A stretch of 64,000 nt of DNA, from positions 154,449,741 to 154,513,740 of the forward strand of contig CM041465.1 in NCBI GenBank assembly GCA_023213395.1. The letters run 5' to 3'. A program made the position numbers and the translations under genes. How positions within the stretch are numbered: position 1 is the stretch's first letter; each line of letters begins with the position of its first letter. Source of the DNA: Cycas panzhihuaensis (lineage: Eukaryota > Cycadophyta). Of the stretch, positions 33,161 to 44,299 are shown in pieces. The notes under the pieces are model-generated. The model was not told the DNA's origin, searched no databases, and was given only the letters and a program-made list of their open reading frames with translations.

Positions 33161-33400
33161 TCATAGTTTATGAGCTCATTAATAGGTGATGGCTTTCAGA
33201 GCTTAAAGTGATAGTCTGTCATAGTTTAAACTTATTAATAATTAAAATTTTAGAGATTGAATATCGTAATTTAGACTCATCAATAATCAAGTTTTAGATC
33301 ATATTGTCATCATAGTTTTAGCTCTTTGATAGGTAGAATACTTTGGAGTATAAGGCTACTATAGTTTAGGATCATTAGTAGTTAAAATTTTGTAGCATTA
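33161..33400. repeat. Minisatellite 2 (about 50-bp units) in gypsy 3' region
   Basis: TCATAGTTTA-like cores at 33161, 33219, 33264, 33310 and about 33357, each followed by a CTCATTAATAGTTAAAATTTT-like tail. The unit differs in sequence from the preceding array, so these are two separate arrays. Confidence 0.75.
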
Positions 33401-35560
33401 TTAGTGATTAAAAATGGGGCTGAAAAAATAATGAAACACATGAAATTTGTGACATTTAAAGTAATAAAAATTATCATTAAAAGGTTTACTTTTATAAATA
33501 TAAAAGGAACCTTTATTCATAGAACAAAATGATGAAATTTTAAGTTGAAAAGGAAGTCCATTCCAATTAAGATAACTAAATTTTGGTCACTTTCCTTTAA
33601 TATGTACATATAGTTTACACTTATTCTAGAGTAGAAAAGGGTTCTAAAAAGAAAAATATAAGGGAAGTGAAGGCAAGAAGACAAACTAAAGAATAGGAGG
33701 GAGTAGATGAAAAAAATTTACCAATTTTACTCTTATAAATTTAAAACCATCTAAAAGCAAACAAATGGTAATAAGTTTACGGGAGTAGAAGATGGAATAA
33801 TATAAACCCTTCCTGAAAGGAAGACTTATAGAATTTATATCATACTCAAGAAAGATTATACAAGCATAGATCATTTCAAGATAAACTCAAAGGATCTACA
33901 TTCATATAATTTATCTAGAAAGAAACATATTATAAACCACTAGCTTCCTAAGCGTATAGGATTCCTCATTAGCTTCTTCTAGGGTAAGAGGCTTTAAGGT
34001 GCTTGACTCCTATGAAGATCCTCCTCATCCCATGATTCACACATGGTTCTATCTTTTCTAGCACTTCATTTTATCTTAAGTTTATTTAGTCAACCTTCAC
34101 AAAGTTCATATTTCTATTTTTAAGACCTATAGTTTATACTTTTTATGGAGGAGTAATTTATACTCATTCTAGAGTGAGGTGCCCCCATCATATGTAAAAA
34201 CTACCTAAGATAATTATATAGAATAGTAGAAATTAAAGTGTTAGCTTCAACATTAAGTGATTGTGGGATATATTAAATGGTAGTGGAAGAGAATAAGGAT
34301 ATCAATAATGAATCTTAGTGATACAAAGTAAGGAGTTGTGGAGAGTGGATCTAATAGATTCTAACTAACTGATAGACAATGATCTAAGAGTCTAAGTGAA
34401 TGATAATGGGACCATGATAGAAATAGGAAATCTCTAACAAGTCTCCTATAATAGTAAAATACTCAAATTCATTATTAGTTACTCTTAGTAGAAACAAACT
34501 AGTAGATAAAAGGAGGTTTTCTTATTAATCATATATAATGTATGTGGTAGTAGATGATCTTGGGTTACCTCTATTACCTTCATTAATGAATATACTCAAT
34601 GTAATGGGAAAGATAGGAACTAAATTTAAAGACAAAGTGATTGATAAAGGGAATTTGCAAGAATTAATCAATAAGGAGTTAGTGTAAAATAATAGAGAAG
34701 TAGTTTTGACTGTAAGGAGAAAAGGATAATATCACAACTAGGGTAACAATCTAATGATCAAAAGATATTGAACTAGGTTTGATCATAATTGAGGTCATAG
34801 TGGACCCAAGTAAGCAGATCCAAAAATCTTGAGTGATCCACCTAAATAAACTCAACCTATAGTAAATATAGGTAGGGACAAATCCATCATGTAACTTACC
34901 ACAAATTATAAGGGGATAGAAATAATAACATTTTTTACGTTTCTTTTTATTTTTTATTTTTAAATATTATTTTGATTTTTTTTTTTAAGAGAAAGACCAT
35001 CATAATCATCTAATTATGAAATGATTCTTCGCAATATAATAAAGATTACTCCTTTTCGATGAAACCAAAGTGGAATAAAAATAACCAAACTCCTTAAAAG
35101 TTGAACTACATGGATGAAAAAGGAAATCTAAATCATAGTCTTTAATTATAAAGGAAATGAGTATTCACCTTAGAAATATAAGTAAAGACAACTAAGGATT
35201 ATGAATAAAGAAAAGTCATAGGTGATATATGAGTAAAGTACAAACTCAAAGGTGAAAACTAAAGGCAATAAGACCAAACAAATAAATGGTAAATTAACTA
35301 AAGCTAATAAAATAGACACTATCCTATAAATAGCTATTAATAATGAAACTAAGGGCTAAAGTTTTGTTTTGAGTTTAGAACTCAAAAGAGGAAAACAAGT
35401 AATGATAGGATATGAAATTATTGATTGAAAGATAAATTACAACAACCAATGTATATGCCTAAAGATAGGACAAGAGCCTTACATGGTTAAAAGAAGATTA
35501 CCTTATAAAATAGAAGCCAAAATATTGCTTAAAAGAAGGTTGTCCATAGTTTTAGCTTGT
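33401..35560 (-). other. Gypsy A copy 2 3' untranslated region, remainder
   Basis: About 2.1 kb with no recognised coding between minisatellite 2 and the integrase C-terminus. A few short frames (for example 62 codons at 33686-33874 on the minus strand) have no family signature. Such long non-coding tails are known in some large plant gypsy elements. Confidence 0.5.
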
Positions 35561-36286
35561 TAGACAATATAGCTTTTTGGAGATGTACTTTATCCTTTTT
35601 ACAAAAATATGATGTTGTTAGATATAGAAATTTCTTAGAAATTAGGAATTAGTAAGCATTTCGAACTTTGAGCCTTCTAAGGTAGAAACCTGATATGCAC
35701 CATTTTCTAAGTCCTCAATAACTAAATAGGGTCTATTCCACTTTGGAGAGAATTTATGCTATTTATTGTGAAGGTATTCCAACTTCAATACCTTATCAAC
35801 AATATGAAATTTTCTTGGTCTAAACTTTCTATTGTGAGTAACCTAAATCCTTGTTTTAGAAACTAAGTTATTTTATAGTGTTGATAAATGAGTTTCATTT
35901 ACTTTCTTCAGTTCCAAAAGACACACTTCTCTTTAAAACTCTTCATTAGTAAATTATTTAAACAAAATATGTCATAAAGGGATTTCAATATCAAGAAGAA
36001 TTACTTTAATACTATAAGCCAAGGAAAAAGGTGTCATATTAACATCATTTATAATCAAAGTTTGGTATGCCTATAGTACTAGAAATAATTGAATATGCCA
36101 ATCATGATGTGAGATTACTATGGACTTGGCTAAAATCTTTGCTAGAGTCTTATTAAATGCTTCAACATGGCCATTAGATTATGGATGGTATGGGACTGAC
36201 AATCTATATGTAATAAAAAATTTATCATATAGTTCATCGACATGAGGATTATAAAAGAAAGAACCAATATCACTAATGATAACATG

Positions 36287-36292
36287 AGGTAC
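36287..36292. repeat. Duplication AGGTAC, left (LTR-like insertion)
   Basis: AGGTAC recurs at 36935-36940. Removing the DNA between them plus one copy restores continuous integrase coding (RFGVP joined to HVIISD), so this is the insertion target. Confidence 0.75.
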
Positions 36293-36934
36293 TACTAAGA
36301 AAACCTGGTCTAAATAACTAAAACTAGCCACCAAGATCTATCTATTTTAGAAAAATAACAAGGATTCAAAACTATAATAAATGCAAGTATATAAAACTAG
36401 AGATCATTCAACATATATAAAAAAACATACACATTGCCTAGTTCACAGAATTTAACATGGTAAAACCCTAGAAAAGTCTAGGGAAACATCCACACAGGAA
36501 AGGTATCAATCTTTATTAGTCAAGAATGAAAGATTTATACTTGCAGTCACCATAGAATTTTCACAACAACAACAACTAATAGCCACCTACTCGTAATACA
36601 ATACAATATAATGTGATATAAATACCCTAAAAATAGGTCACAAAGAAAGTACATCAATCGTAGCTATCAGATCTAGGTATTTTTTTATGAAGGACCTAGA
36701 TTCCCTTTATAATTTGATAGGTTTTGAGCCCTAGATTTTTTCTTCAAGGGTTACCACCCTTGAACCCCTGCTTAGAGGGGTTTGGAGGGGGAGATGTTTG
36801 GCTCCCCCTGCACCCTGAACTAAGGGGGGATATCAACCCCCTCAGATCCCCTAGAGGAAAGATTGGTAGGGGAAATTATACCAACAAAAGTCCAAAAAAT
36901 TAAGCCTCCTCATAATTGTTGTCACATATCTAAT
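36293..36934 (-). mobile_element. 642-bp LTR-like insertion (solo LTR candidate)
   Basis: It has no coding, a G/C-rich segment at about 36740-36850 with short CCCCTC/GAGGGG inverted matches, a TATA-like TATTTATATCAC and an AATAAAG element on the minus strand, all LTR-like. Its termini are not a clean TG...CA, and no partner LTR or interior exists nearby, so it is best read as a solo LTR left by recombination. A different non-coding insertion is possible. Confidence 0.6.
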
Positions 36935-36940
36935 AGGTAC
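36935..36940. repeat. Duplication AGGTAC, right (LTR-like insertion)
   Basis: Matches 36287-36292; the gypsy integrase frame ends here on the right side. Confidence 0.75.
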
Positions 36941-37400
36941 CCCAAACCTAAAAATAATATATTGAAAAATAAAAGTTTCAACAATCTTACCTATGGTTGA
37001 TACTAATGGAATGTCCTCACTCCGTTTGGTAAAATATTTTATAATAATAATAATAATTTTATGTCCATTAGAAGATGTAGGAAAATTTTGCCCACAGAGA
37101 TCTAAACCCATTAAGAGAAGGGCTAAGGAGAAACTACATATTTTAACTCTTGAGTAGGTTATGAATTAATGTAGCACGTGATTAACATTTCTCATATTCT
37201 TTAATGTAAGCATGAGTATCTATAAATAATAATAGCCAGTAATATCCCATGTAGAGGATATATTAAGTGGTAGATTAATTGCTAAAGTAAACTCCACATA
37301 TTCCATTATAACATTCTGATAAGGCAATAAGAGCTTCGTCTGGAGAAAGACATCCTAATAGAACTCTATAAAAGGAATGCTTATAAAGAACATCATAATC

Positions 37401-38044
37401 TAATAGATATTATTAGGTAAAAGCTCAAATTCTTCTTCTCTTCTTCAAAGTAGAGGAAAAAAGAATGGTTTAATCTCACAAGTAAGACTTGATCTCTCTA
37501 TACCAAGGATTTTCTAAAGAGATAGCTTGGATTTGGAGGATGTGTTCATTTAGAAATCTATCATTAATAACTTGATTATTATGATTTGTTAGTGAATTAT
37601 TAGCCATCATCTTGGTGACAACCATTCATTTCTTTGACTTCTAATTAACTATTGGGAAGTCAAACTCTTATAATAATAATGACCATTTACCTAATCATCT
37701 AGTAAGGTTTGTTTTACTCAAAAGGTGTTTAATAGGATTAAATTGAATAATAAGAAAGATTACATTATCAAGGAGATAATGATGTAACTTCTTAGTAATA
37801 AAAGACAGAGAGAGACACCCATTTATTGCAAGAATATAATAGGGCATTGTAACAACTAATGTTCTATTAATGAAGTAAATCTCTCTCTCTCTCTCTCTCT
37901 ACTGAAATCATCTTCTTGTAGTAATATACCAACTAGAAACTCTTTAGTGGAAGAGGTATATAAGATCAAAGTTTTACTAAAAATAGAAGCAAGAATAGGA
38001 GTAATAATTAATGCTTACTTCAACTTATCAAAGGACTCATGAGC
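37401..38044 (-). pseudogene. Gypsy A copy 2: RNase H and integrase zinc region
   Basis: Lies between the RT thumb (TKPITNLLQKEILLQW) and the integrase core, where gypsy RNase H and the HHCC finger belong. Frames are heavily broken and a (CT)10 run sits at 37881-37900, so individual catalytic residues cannot be assigned. The call rests mainly on position and on short patches. Confidence 0.55.
37881..37900. repeat. (CT)10 microsatellite in gypsy RNase H
   Basis: A clean CT dinucleotide run inside decayed coding sequence, hence a later expansion. Confidence 0.85.
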
Positions 38045-38800
38045 CTAAGAAATCCATTGAAGCAAAATTTCTTTTTGTAGGAGATTGGTAATAGGCTTAG
38101 TACTTAAATAAAAATTATCAATAAAATGTCTAAGAAAATCAAGTCTTTCCAAGAAACATTTACCTTGCTTTTGAATTGTTACAAAAGGCATTTCAACAAT
38201 TCCCTTAACCTTATTAGGATCAACTTTAATTTTGTCATGGGAAATAATATTTCTTGACATCCTACTAAAAGTAACTACAAAAATATATTTTGTAGGATTC
38301 AAACATAGATAATATTTTTGAAATCTCTCAAAGATTATTCTTAAATCATGAATATGATCTTGCCATCAATGGGGAGGGGGGGGCAAGCATATCATCGAAA
38401 TATATTGCAATGATATTACTAATTAAATCATGGAAAATAAACACCATAGCTTGTTGGTATGTAGCTCTAACATTCTTTAATTTGAAAAGTATGATTTTGT
38501 AGACAAAAGTCCCCCAAGGAGTGGTAAAAGAAGCTTTATGATGATCTTAAGATAAAATATGAATTTGATTATATCTAGAGAAACCATCCATGAGAGATAT
38601 GACTTCAAAACCTATTATTTGGTCCTAAATATGATCTTAGAAAGGAAGAGGGAAATTGTCTTTAGGATAGGCAACATTGATACCTCAAAAATAAATGTAT
38701 ATTTTGATAAATCCATTCTTCTTAGCAACTAGAACTATATTTGAAACCTATTGGGAGTACCCCATACTTTTGATGAATCTAGCCTTCAATAATTTTTTAA
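38045..38800 (-). pseudogene. Gypsy A copy 2: reverse transcriptase
   Basis: Minus-strand blocks in order: KKNGFIK, YPKDNFPLPF, MDGFSRYNQIHILS, SFTTPWGTFVYK, ATYQ, MVFIFHD, IIAIYFDDML and HIHDLRIIFERF. Then an 85-codon open stretch (38302-38045) with MNPTKYIFVVTFSRM, IKVDPNKVKGIVEM and FLERLDFLRHFIDNF, the RT thumb and connection. The catalytic YFDD is intact at 38391-38402. A G-rich run just after it (38372-38384) disrupts the local frame. It copies element RNA into DNA. Confidence 0.9.
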
Positions 38801-40099
38801 CTTATTATTTAATTATGATAGATAAATGAGGATGTATAGCTCTTTGCGATTGACACTTAGGCTTGGTGTTAGGAATAGTAGTGATATTATCTTGAATAAT
38901 ATCAGAATGAAAACTCTGCATATTCTTATAGTCCCAGTTAAATATAGAATTAAACTTTTGAAAGAGATCTTTAAACTAAGAGATCTCTAATGATCTTTGA
39001 AGTATCTTCTAACTCTAAATCAATATCAACCATCTCTCCTATGAGCATGTCATTTCCTTATTAAAAATGAGAAGGAGCAAGTTCTACTAAATAAAATAAT
39101 TCCTCAGATTGAGAATGAGTAGCTAGTATTAAATCTAGATGTATTACTTTTGTAAAACCTAGTTTATGGTGATGAAAAGGAAGATTAGATATGGATCCAA
39201 CCATATACTCAAAATTCACTTTGTCATTCTTAAAATGATCTAAGTGAAAGAGATTGATGAGAATTACATTTTTGATTAGTCATAGGAGTGAGGTGATGGC
39301 TCGACAATTTTAGAGTTATCAAATGAAGAATGATCGTGAGCTAATAAAAACTCAATAACTAAAGGAACTTGAGTTAATAGAAAAGGCAAATCTACAAATT
39401 CCCAAATTGAAGTAGAAATGTATTTCAACTCTTTTTGGTCAAAAGAACGATCATAACCAAAGGTGGCCACCTAAACTGGAGGTGATGAAGAATCATCAAT
39501 AAAGTTATGAGGAGAAAAGGAAATAATCAAAACCATATTAACTTCTCGTACTATATTGTGTAGAATTTGAACTATTTTAAATTAAATAGAAGATAAAGCA
39601 ACCTCATCTTCAAATATTAAATTTAAAAGTCTATATAAAATGAGCTTCCTTTCATGTTAATTAATCCAAGTAATAAAGAAAGGATATTGAAGAAGAATGG
39701 GTGTCTTAGATGGAGGTACAACATCTAAAGACAAAATCATTCATTTAGATAAAGGAGTAGTTGTACTAATAAAAATTGAGACACCTCTATCTAAAGGTAG
39801 ATATAATACTTGTAAAAAATAATATTTATTTAGAAGGGATAGATTAGAATCAATTTCTCAAGTTCTAGAAAGTCTTTTATAAGATTAATTAACATCATAT
39901 CTCTCTTCCTCAAGAGAGGGAGTGGAAGACTTAGATGTCTTAGTAAGGTGAATGTCATCAGATGAAGGAAGAGAACCTAGTTTAAAAGGAACAACTTCAA
40001 CCATATCAATACCTTTGACTTCTACATGAGGAGAAGAGGGAGTCTTAATAGCGAAATATCATCCTAGACCTAAAGATTAAAAGAAATATTTTCAAAATT
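38801..40099 (-). pseudogene. Gypsy A copy 2: protease-RT spacer
   Basis: Between protease and RT in the minus direction. The 64-codon frame at 39276-39470 (YDRSFDQKELKYISTS) and Glu/Ser-rich readings around 39900-40050 fit the poorly conserved linker typical of this position. No separate domain is recognised. Confidence 0.5.
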
Positions 40100-40560
40100 T
40101 TAATGACTCACTAGGTTCATAAACAACTTCAACAAAAGGTACAGTTTACTTGATTAGTTTGGGTTTATGTATAACAATTTTCAATTTACCTTCATAAATA
40201 AATAAAAGTTCTTTAAAAGTGAGAAGCAAACAACATCTATTTGGGTGATTTAGGGTCTACCTAGAAGGTTATTATATTCTAAATTAAGGTCAATAATAGT
40301 CAATTCAGTAAAAACTATATTTCCTTCTAAAGTTAAGGGTAGAGTTACTTAGTTGAGAGGAATATTTTGATTTTTATTATAACCTTGACAAATCCATTTA
40401 CAAGGATAAAAATTTGAGATCTTTAAATCTTCTATAAGGTGAAGAGGGATAACACTAGAAAATGAACCCTCATCAATGATAACACATCTGATATTTATAT
40501 CACCCTTAATAATCTCAATATAAAAAGGAGGAATTACTAAAACACTTCAGGATCTATAAA
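40100..40560 (-). pseudogene. Gypsy A copy 2: retropepsin-like protease
   Basis: The minus strand reads IEIIKGDINIRCVIIDEGSFSS, HLIEDLKI, KWICQGYNKN, LEGNIVFTELTIVDLNLEYN and LLGRPWIT, the ordered parts of the plant gypsy protease. The active-site motif is DEGS rather than DSGS or DGGS. The frame is cut at about 40560, where the Copia-3 LTR begins. It is the family match for the 21.6-kb fragment in copy 1. Confidence 0.8.
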
Positions 40561-40564
40561 ATCA

Positions 40565-40926
40565 TGCATTCTAATCAATAAACACACTATACTAACTAAA
40601 TAAGGCAGGAAATAAGTAAAAAAATATGAGAATAATAGAATATGAAAGAGCATGGGTGAATTTGTCACCACATAGGACTCAATTTAGGTAGGGCTTCTAT
40701 ATAACATTCAATATCATATATAAAAAAATGGTACGAGGCTTAATTTATAGGTAACCCATCAATATTATCATGAATATAATTAGTTGACTAAGTGGCACAC
40801 ACAACAGGCCCAACCATATTATACAACAAGGTTAAATTACAATAAAGGGTCATATGAATATTATAATATGAACATAATATTACATAAAATATAAAGAAAT
40901 GAGGATGTTATTACATAGTTTTAACA
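40565..40926 (-). repeat. Copia-3 3' LTR
   Basis: On the minus strand TGTTAAAACTATG to TTAGAATGCA, between the polypurine tract and the point where gypsy protease coding resumes. The possible target base string AATCA (40560-40564) cannot be confirmed because the right end is lost. Confidence 0.65.
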
Positions 40927-40935
40927 CTCTCCCTT
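40927..40935 (-). promoter_or_regulatory. Copia-3 polypurine tract
   Basis: AAGGGAGAG on the minus strand, directly before the LTR TGTTAAAAC and shortly after the RNase H C-terminus. Confidence 0.75.
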
Positions 40936-41600
40936 AATAGTGGCTTCATTTCTTTAGATGTCGAGGTTGTGTTGACACCATTCAAACTTTGGTTTACTAA
41001 GTGCTTTGATGAAGATGTCCATAACTTAGTCCTCAGTTGATTGGTAGATAAGATCAACTTCTTTATTATGGACATGCTCATGGATAAAGTGATGATGGAC
41101 CTTAATGTGCTTGGTTTTAGTATGGAATATAGGATTCTTCATCATCTTCAACACACTTTGATTATCACAATAAAGGGTGGCGGGTGTATATTATTAAAGT
41201 CCAAGCTTTGTATGGGTTTTTCTAAGCCAAATCAACTCAGTTAGAGCATGGTCAACTATTTTATATTCTACTTTGATGGAGGAAAAGGCAACATTTAACT
41301 ACTTCTTACAACTCCATGAGCTTATGACTAAGTTTATATTAAAGCAATATCTTAATGTTGAATGGTAAGTGTCCTAACAACCTGCCTAAGTAACATCTGT
41401 ATGTCCTTTTAGGATAGGAGAGTCAGTTTGGTTATAGTCAAGGCCAAACTAATATGTTCCACAGATATATTTGAGAATCCTAGTGGAATCTTTCTAATGA
41501 GATACTTTTGGTTGTGATATATACCTAAACTAGATCCCTATTATATATGAGATGTCTAAATAAGTGTAGGTGAGATAGATGAGGCTCCCAACTAATTGCT
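40936..41600 (-). pseudogene. Copia-3 pol: RNase H
   Basis: Minus-strand blocks: GSLIYLTYT, ILKYICGT, VEYKIVDHALTELIWLRK, TLYCDNQSVLKMMKNPIFH, TKHIKVHHHFIHEHV, EVDLIYQSTED and DIFIKALSKPKFEW. CDNQ and the Glu of (A/V)EY remain. The last residues (RRNEATIKGEC-like) run into the polypurine tract as in related plant copia elements. The plus-strand frame at 41041-41244 is its antisense shadow. Confidence 0.87.
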
Positions 41601-42430
41601 AGTACAAAGTGTGATCAAAAGACTTTCCTTATTCATCCAAGTTTGGATTGGTTCTTGTCTCCATAGGAATTGGCACCAGCTTATATTCTATCATCCTAAA
41701 TCTTTCCAACAACTCATTGGTGTACTTTATTTGAGTTAGGAAGATGTGTCCTAGTTCTTGCCAAACTTTAATTCCAAGGAAGTAGTGGAGCAACCCAGGA
41801 TTTATCATCTCAAAGTTGCTTTTCAATTCTAATTAAAGCCAAGTAATACCATTTATCTTATTGCCAATGATTACGAGATCATCCACATAGAAAACTATGA
41901 TTGTGATCAAATTATCTCTAACCCAAATATAGAGGTCTAGGTGAGGGGGTTAATGATTAAATTCATGTTGTGTAAGAATGGCATCAGTTTTTATGTTCCA
42001 AGTATATGATACCTACTTGAGTCCATATAGGGCTTCCTTAAGTTTATAAATTAAGTATTCTTAGCCTAGAACAATATAACTGGGGGCTTGTTTTAAGAAA
42101 ACCTCTTCTTTAAGCTCTACATTGAGGAAAGCACTTTTTACATCCATTTGGTAAACAACCCAATTAAATTAGGCTACTAAAGACATAACTAAACAAAATG
42201 TGGTCATATTGATTACCAGTGAAAAGGGATCATCAGAGTCAATCCCCTCCTATTATTTGAAACCACTTACTACAAGGCAAGCTTTGTGATGCTCTACGAT
42301 GTCATTTACATGGAATTCTATCTTAACTAGCCATCTATAATTAATTACTTTCTTCCTAGATGGTAATTTAGTTAGTTATCAAGTGTCATTTTTTAAGATG
42401 GAGTTCATTTCTTCATCCATAGATACTTTC
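41601..42430 (-). pseudogene. Copia-3 pol: reverse transcriptase
   Basis: The minus strand reads MDEEMNSILKNDT, YRWLVKIEFHVND, EHHKACLVVSGFK, then IIVFYVDDLVIIGN with YVDD intact at 41878-41889. A 65-codon open stretch (41826-41629) follows: MKSNFEMINPGLLHYFLGIK and LTQIKYTNELLERF. These are the copia RT N-terminal, catalytic and C-terminal blocks. TAA/TAG codons occur in the N-terminal third. Confidence 0.88.
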
Positions 42431-42999
42431 CACATTTGGTCTTTGACTATCTTCTCAAACATGGAAGGCTTAGGTGTTTCAAGGACATGGACTATTAAGC
42501 CAAAATTTGTGGAGTGTCATTTTAAAAGGCCTTTTTGTAACTGTAGGAGGAGAGAGATCATCCTTTAGTAACTATTGAACCTACTTAAGAGGTGGCTAAA
42601 TGCTAATGGCTTCTACCTAAATGTCATCAACTGAAATTAGTGGGAAGGTTGTGTTTGCTTAAGTTGTTGAAGTAGATATTGCTGAAATCAATGAAGGACC
42701 CAAAGTGTAGGATGAGATTGGTACTAGTGGCACCAAAATTTGTTTAAGAGTCACTTGAGATACATCAACTTCATCTACAACTACAAAATAAGGTTGGGGT
42801 AGAGTCAAGTCCTATGTATCTTCTATAAATATTATATCTTGTGTTGTGTAAGCTTGGTTCCCAACTGTATCAAATACTTTGTAGGATTTGCAACCAAGTA
42901 CATAGCTAAGGATGATATATTTTAGGATCTTAGGCTCTTATTATCAAGCTTCTTTCTATTGTCTTTTGGAATAGGTTTATATGTTGTGCATCTAAAAAT

Positions 43000-43560
43000 C
43001 TTCAAGTATGCTACCATTGGTTTTTGGCCTGACTAAGACTCTTTAGGAGTAATATTCCTAACCACAACTTTGGGACTTATGTTGGTTAGATATACAATAG
43101 TGGCTATGGCATCAACCAAAAATCTAGTGGAGAGATTTGTAGCACTAAGCATGGCTTTCCCTTTGTTCATCAATGTCTGATTTATCCTTTTGGCCACACC
43201 ATTTTGTTGTGGTATGCGAGGTGCTGAGAATTTGTATTAGATACCAAGTTCTTTATAAAAGTTATTGAATTGATTTGAGATATAGTCACTACCATTATCT
43301 GATTTAAAGGTCTTGGTTGTCATACCACTTTCATTTTTAACAGTAAGATTGAACTCTTTGAATTTATCTAGGGCTTGATACTTGTTTCTCAAGAAGTAGA
43401 CCCACACTTTTCTTGAGAAATCATCTATGAAGGTTCTAGAATATAGGCTCCCATTGAGTGATTGGGTTGATATAGACCTACAAATATCTAAGTGGACCAA
43501 ATATAATGGTTGTGAGGCTCTCCACATATTTTTAGAAGATGATTTTCCTCTTTGTCGATT
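43000..43560 (-). pseudogene. Copia-3 pol: integrase core
   Basis: A 96-codon open stretch (43527-43237) reads YLVHLDICRSISTQSLNG, FIDDFSRKVWVYFLRN and FKSDNGSDYISNQF; both catalytic Asp (HLDIC and KSDNG) are intact. After a stop, RIPQQNGVAKRINQTLM carries Lys for the catalytic Glu of NGVAER (codon at 43189-43191, a G to A change). VVRNITPKES and PMVAYLKIF follow. Loss of the Glu alone would abolish strand transfer. Confidence 0.9.
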
Positions 43561-44210
43561 TCTCTTTAAGCAAGCCTCATATATATTGTTGTATCTCTTA
43601 ATTTTTAGTAAATCATATACTATTTGGAGCTTAAGAATAAGGTTAAAGCTTTATATTTTTAAATAACCATGGTGTTGATGCCATAAATAGTCCTTGGTAC
43701 TATTTGAGGTGATAATATCCTTTGAATATGAGTATTCACCTAGTTCATGGATACAAGGAGACTCTTCAATAATTACATCTTTTTCTTTATCAAGTTGAGT
43801 TGTATTGACCATTAAGTAGGATTCATTTTGTAGAGTAGTAGTAAGAGGGATATCATCCAACTTGTATAAGCCACCGTTTTCATGTCCTATGGCTATAAGT
43901 TTACCTATTGCATGATCTGTAATTCAATAAATACCCTAGCCAAAGAGAATATCTAAATTCTGTTTATTTATTTGGCTAGTGGAGAGCAGGTTTATCTTCA
44001 TTCTTGGTATAAGGAACACATTATTAATGTGGTACCTAATGTTAAAGTCATTTAATGCTATCAACACCCTACTAATTTTGGTCACATCATAAGTAAAATT
44101 ATCAAAAAATATGATAGTTTATGTACTGATAGTATGGGTCTCTTCCAACATCTTTTCTAAACTTGTCATCTACCTCATTGCACTGGAGTCAAGGAGCCAA
44201 GAATTCTTAT
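43561..44210 (-). pseudogene. Copia-3 pol: protease and GAG-pre-integrase
   Basis: The protease start WLLDSSAMR (44179-44190 for DSSA) has Ser for the Gly of the D-S/T-G active site. NNVFLIPRMKINLLSTSQIN is the second half of the domain. The GAG-pre-integrase part includes HENGGLYKLDDIPL and LWHQHHGYLKI; one zinc-ligand His is visible. A 69-codon open stretch at 43860-43651 covers this junction. Confidence 0.8.
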
Positions 44211-44299
44211 CAAATTGTAAAGAAAGGTCTAAAGAAAATAAGTTATAGGGGGGGGTATCATGATTATCTCCTATATTGCCTTCTTGTTATTTAATATTT

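Larger units (their letters stand above)
35561..37400 (-). pseudogene. Gypsy A copy 2: integrase
   Basis: From the right: MGLDLCGQNFPTSSNGHK, YFTKRSEDIPLV and FRFGVP; then, past a 642-bp insertion, VPHVIISDIGSFFYN, VDELYDKFFITYRLS, PYHP, SNGHVEAFNKTLAKILAK and DWHIQL. All three acidic residues (LDL, SDIG, HVEA) remain. The C-terminal part (PRKFHIVDKVLKLEYL, PKWNRPYLVIEDLENGAYQV) is also readable. A TAA/ATA run near 37040 has expanded the stretch after GHK into repeated Ile. Stops are scattered through the C-terminal half. Confidence 0.88.
32598..40564 (-). mobile_element. Ty3/gypsy family A, copy 2
   Basis: Minus-strand gypsy with protease, RT, RNase H and integrase in gypsy order (integrase after RNase H) and a long 3' untranslated region with minisatellites. 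Coding starts abruptly at about 40560 with the protease N-terminus because Copia-3 is inserted there; gag would lie beyond Copia-3 but is not recognised. A 642-bp LTR-like insertion splits the integrase. The left limit depends on the candidate LTR boundary. Confidence 0.78.
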
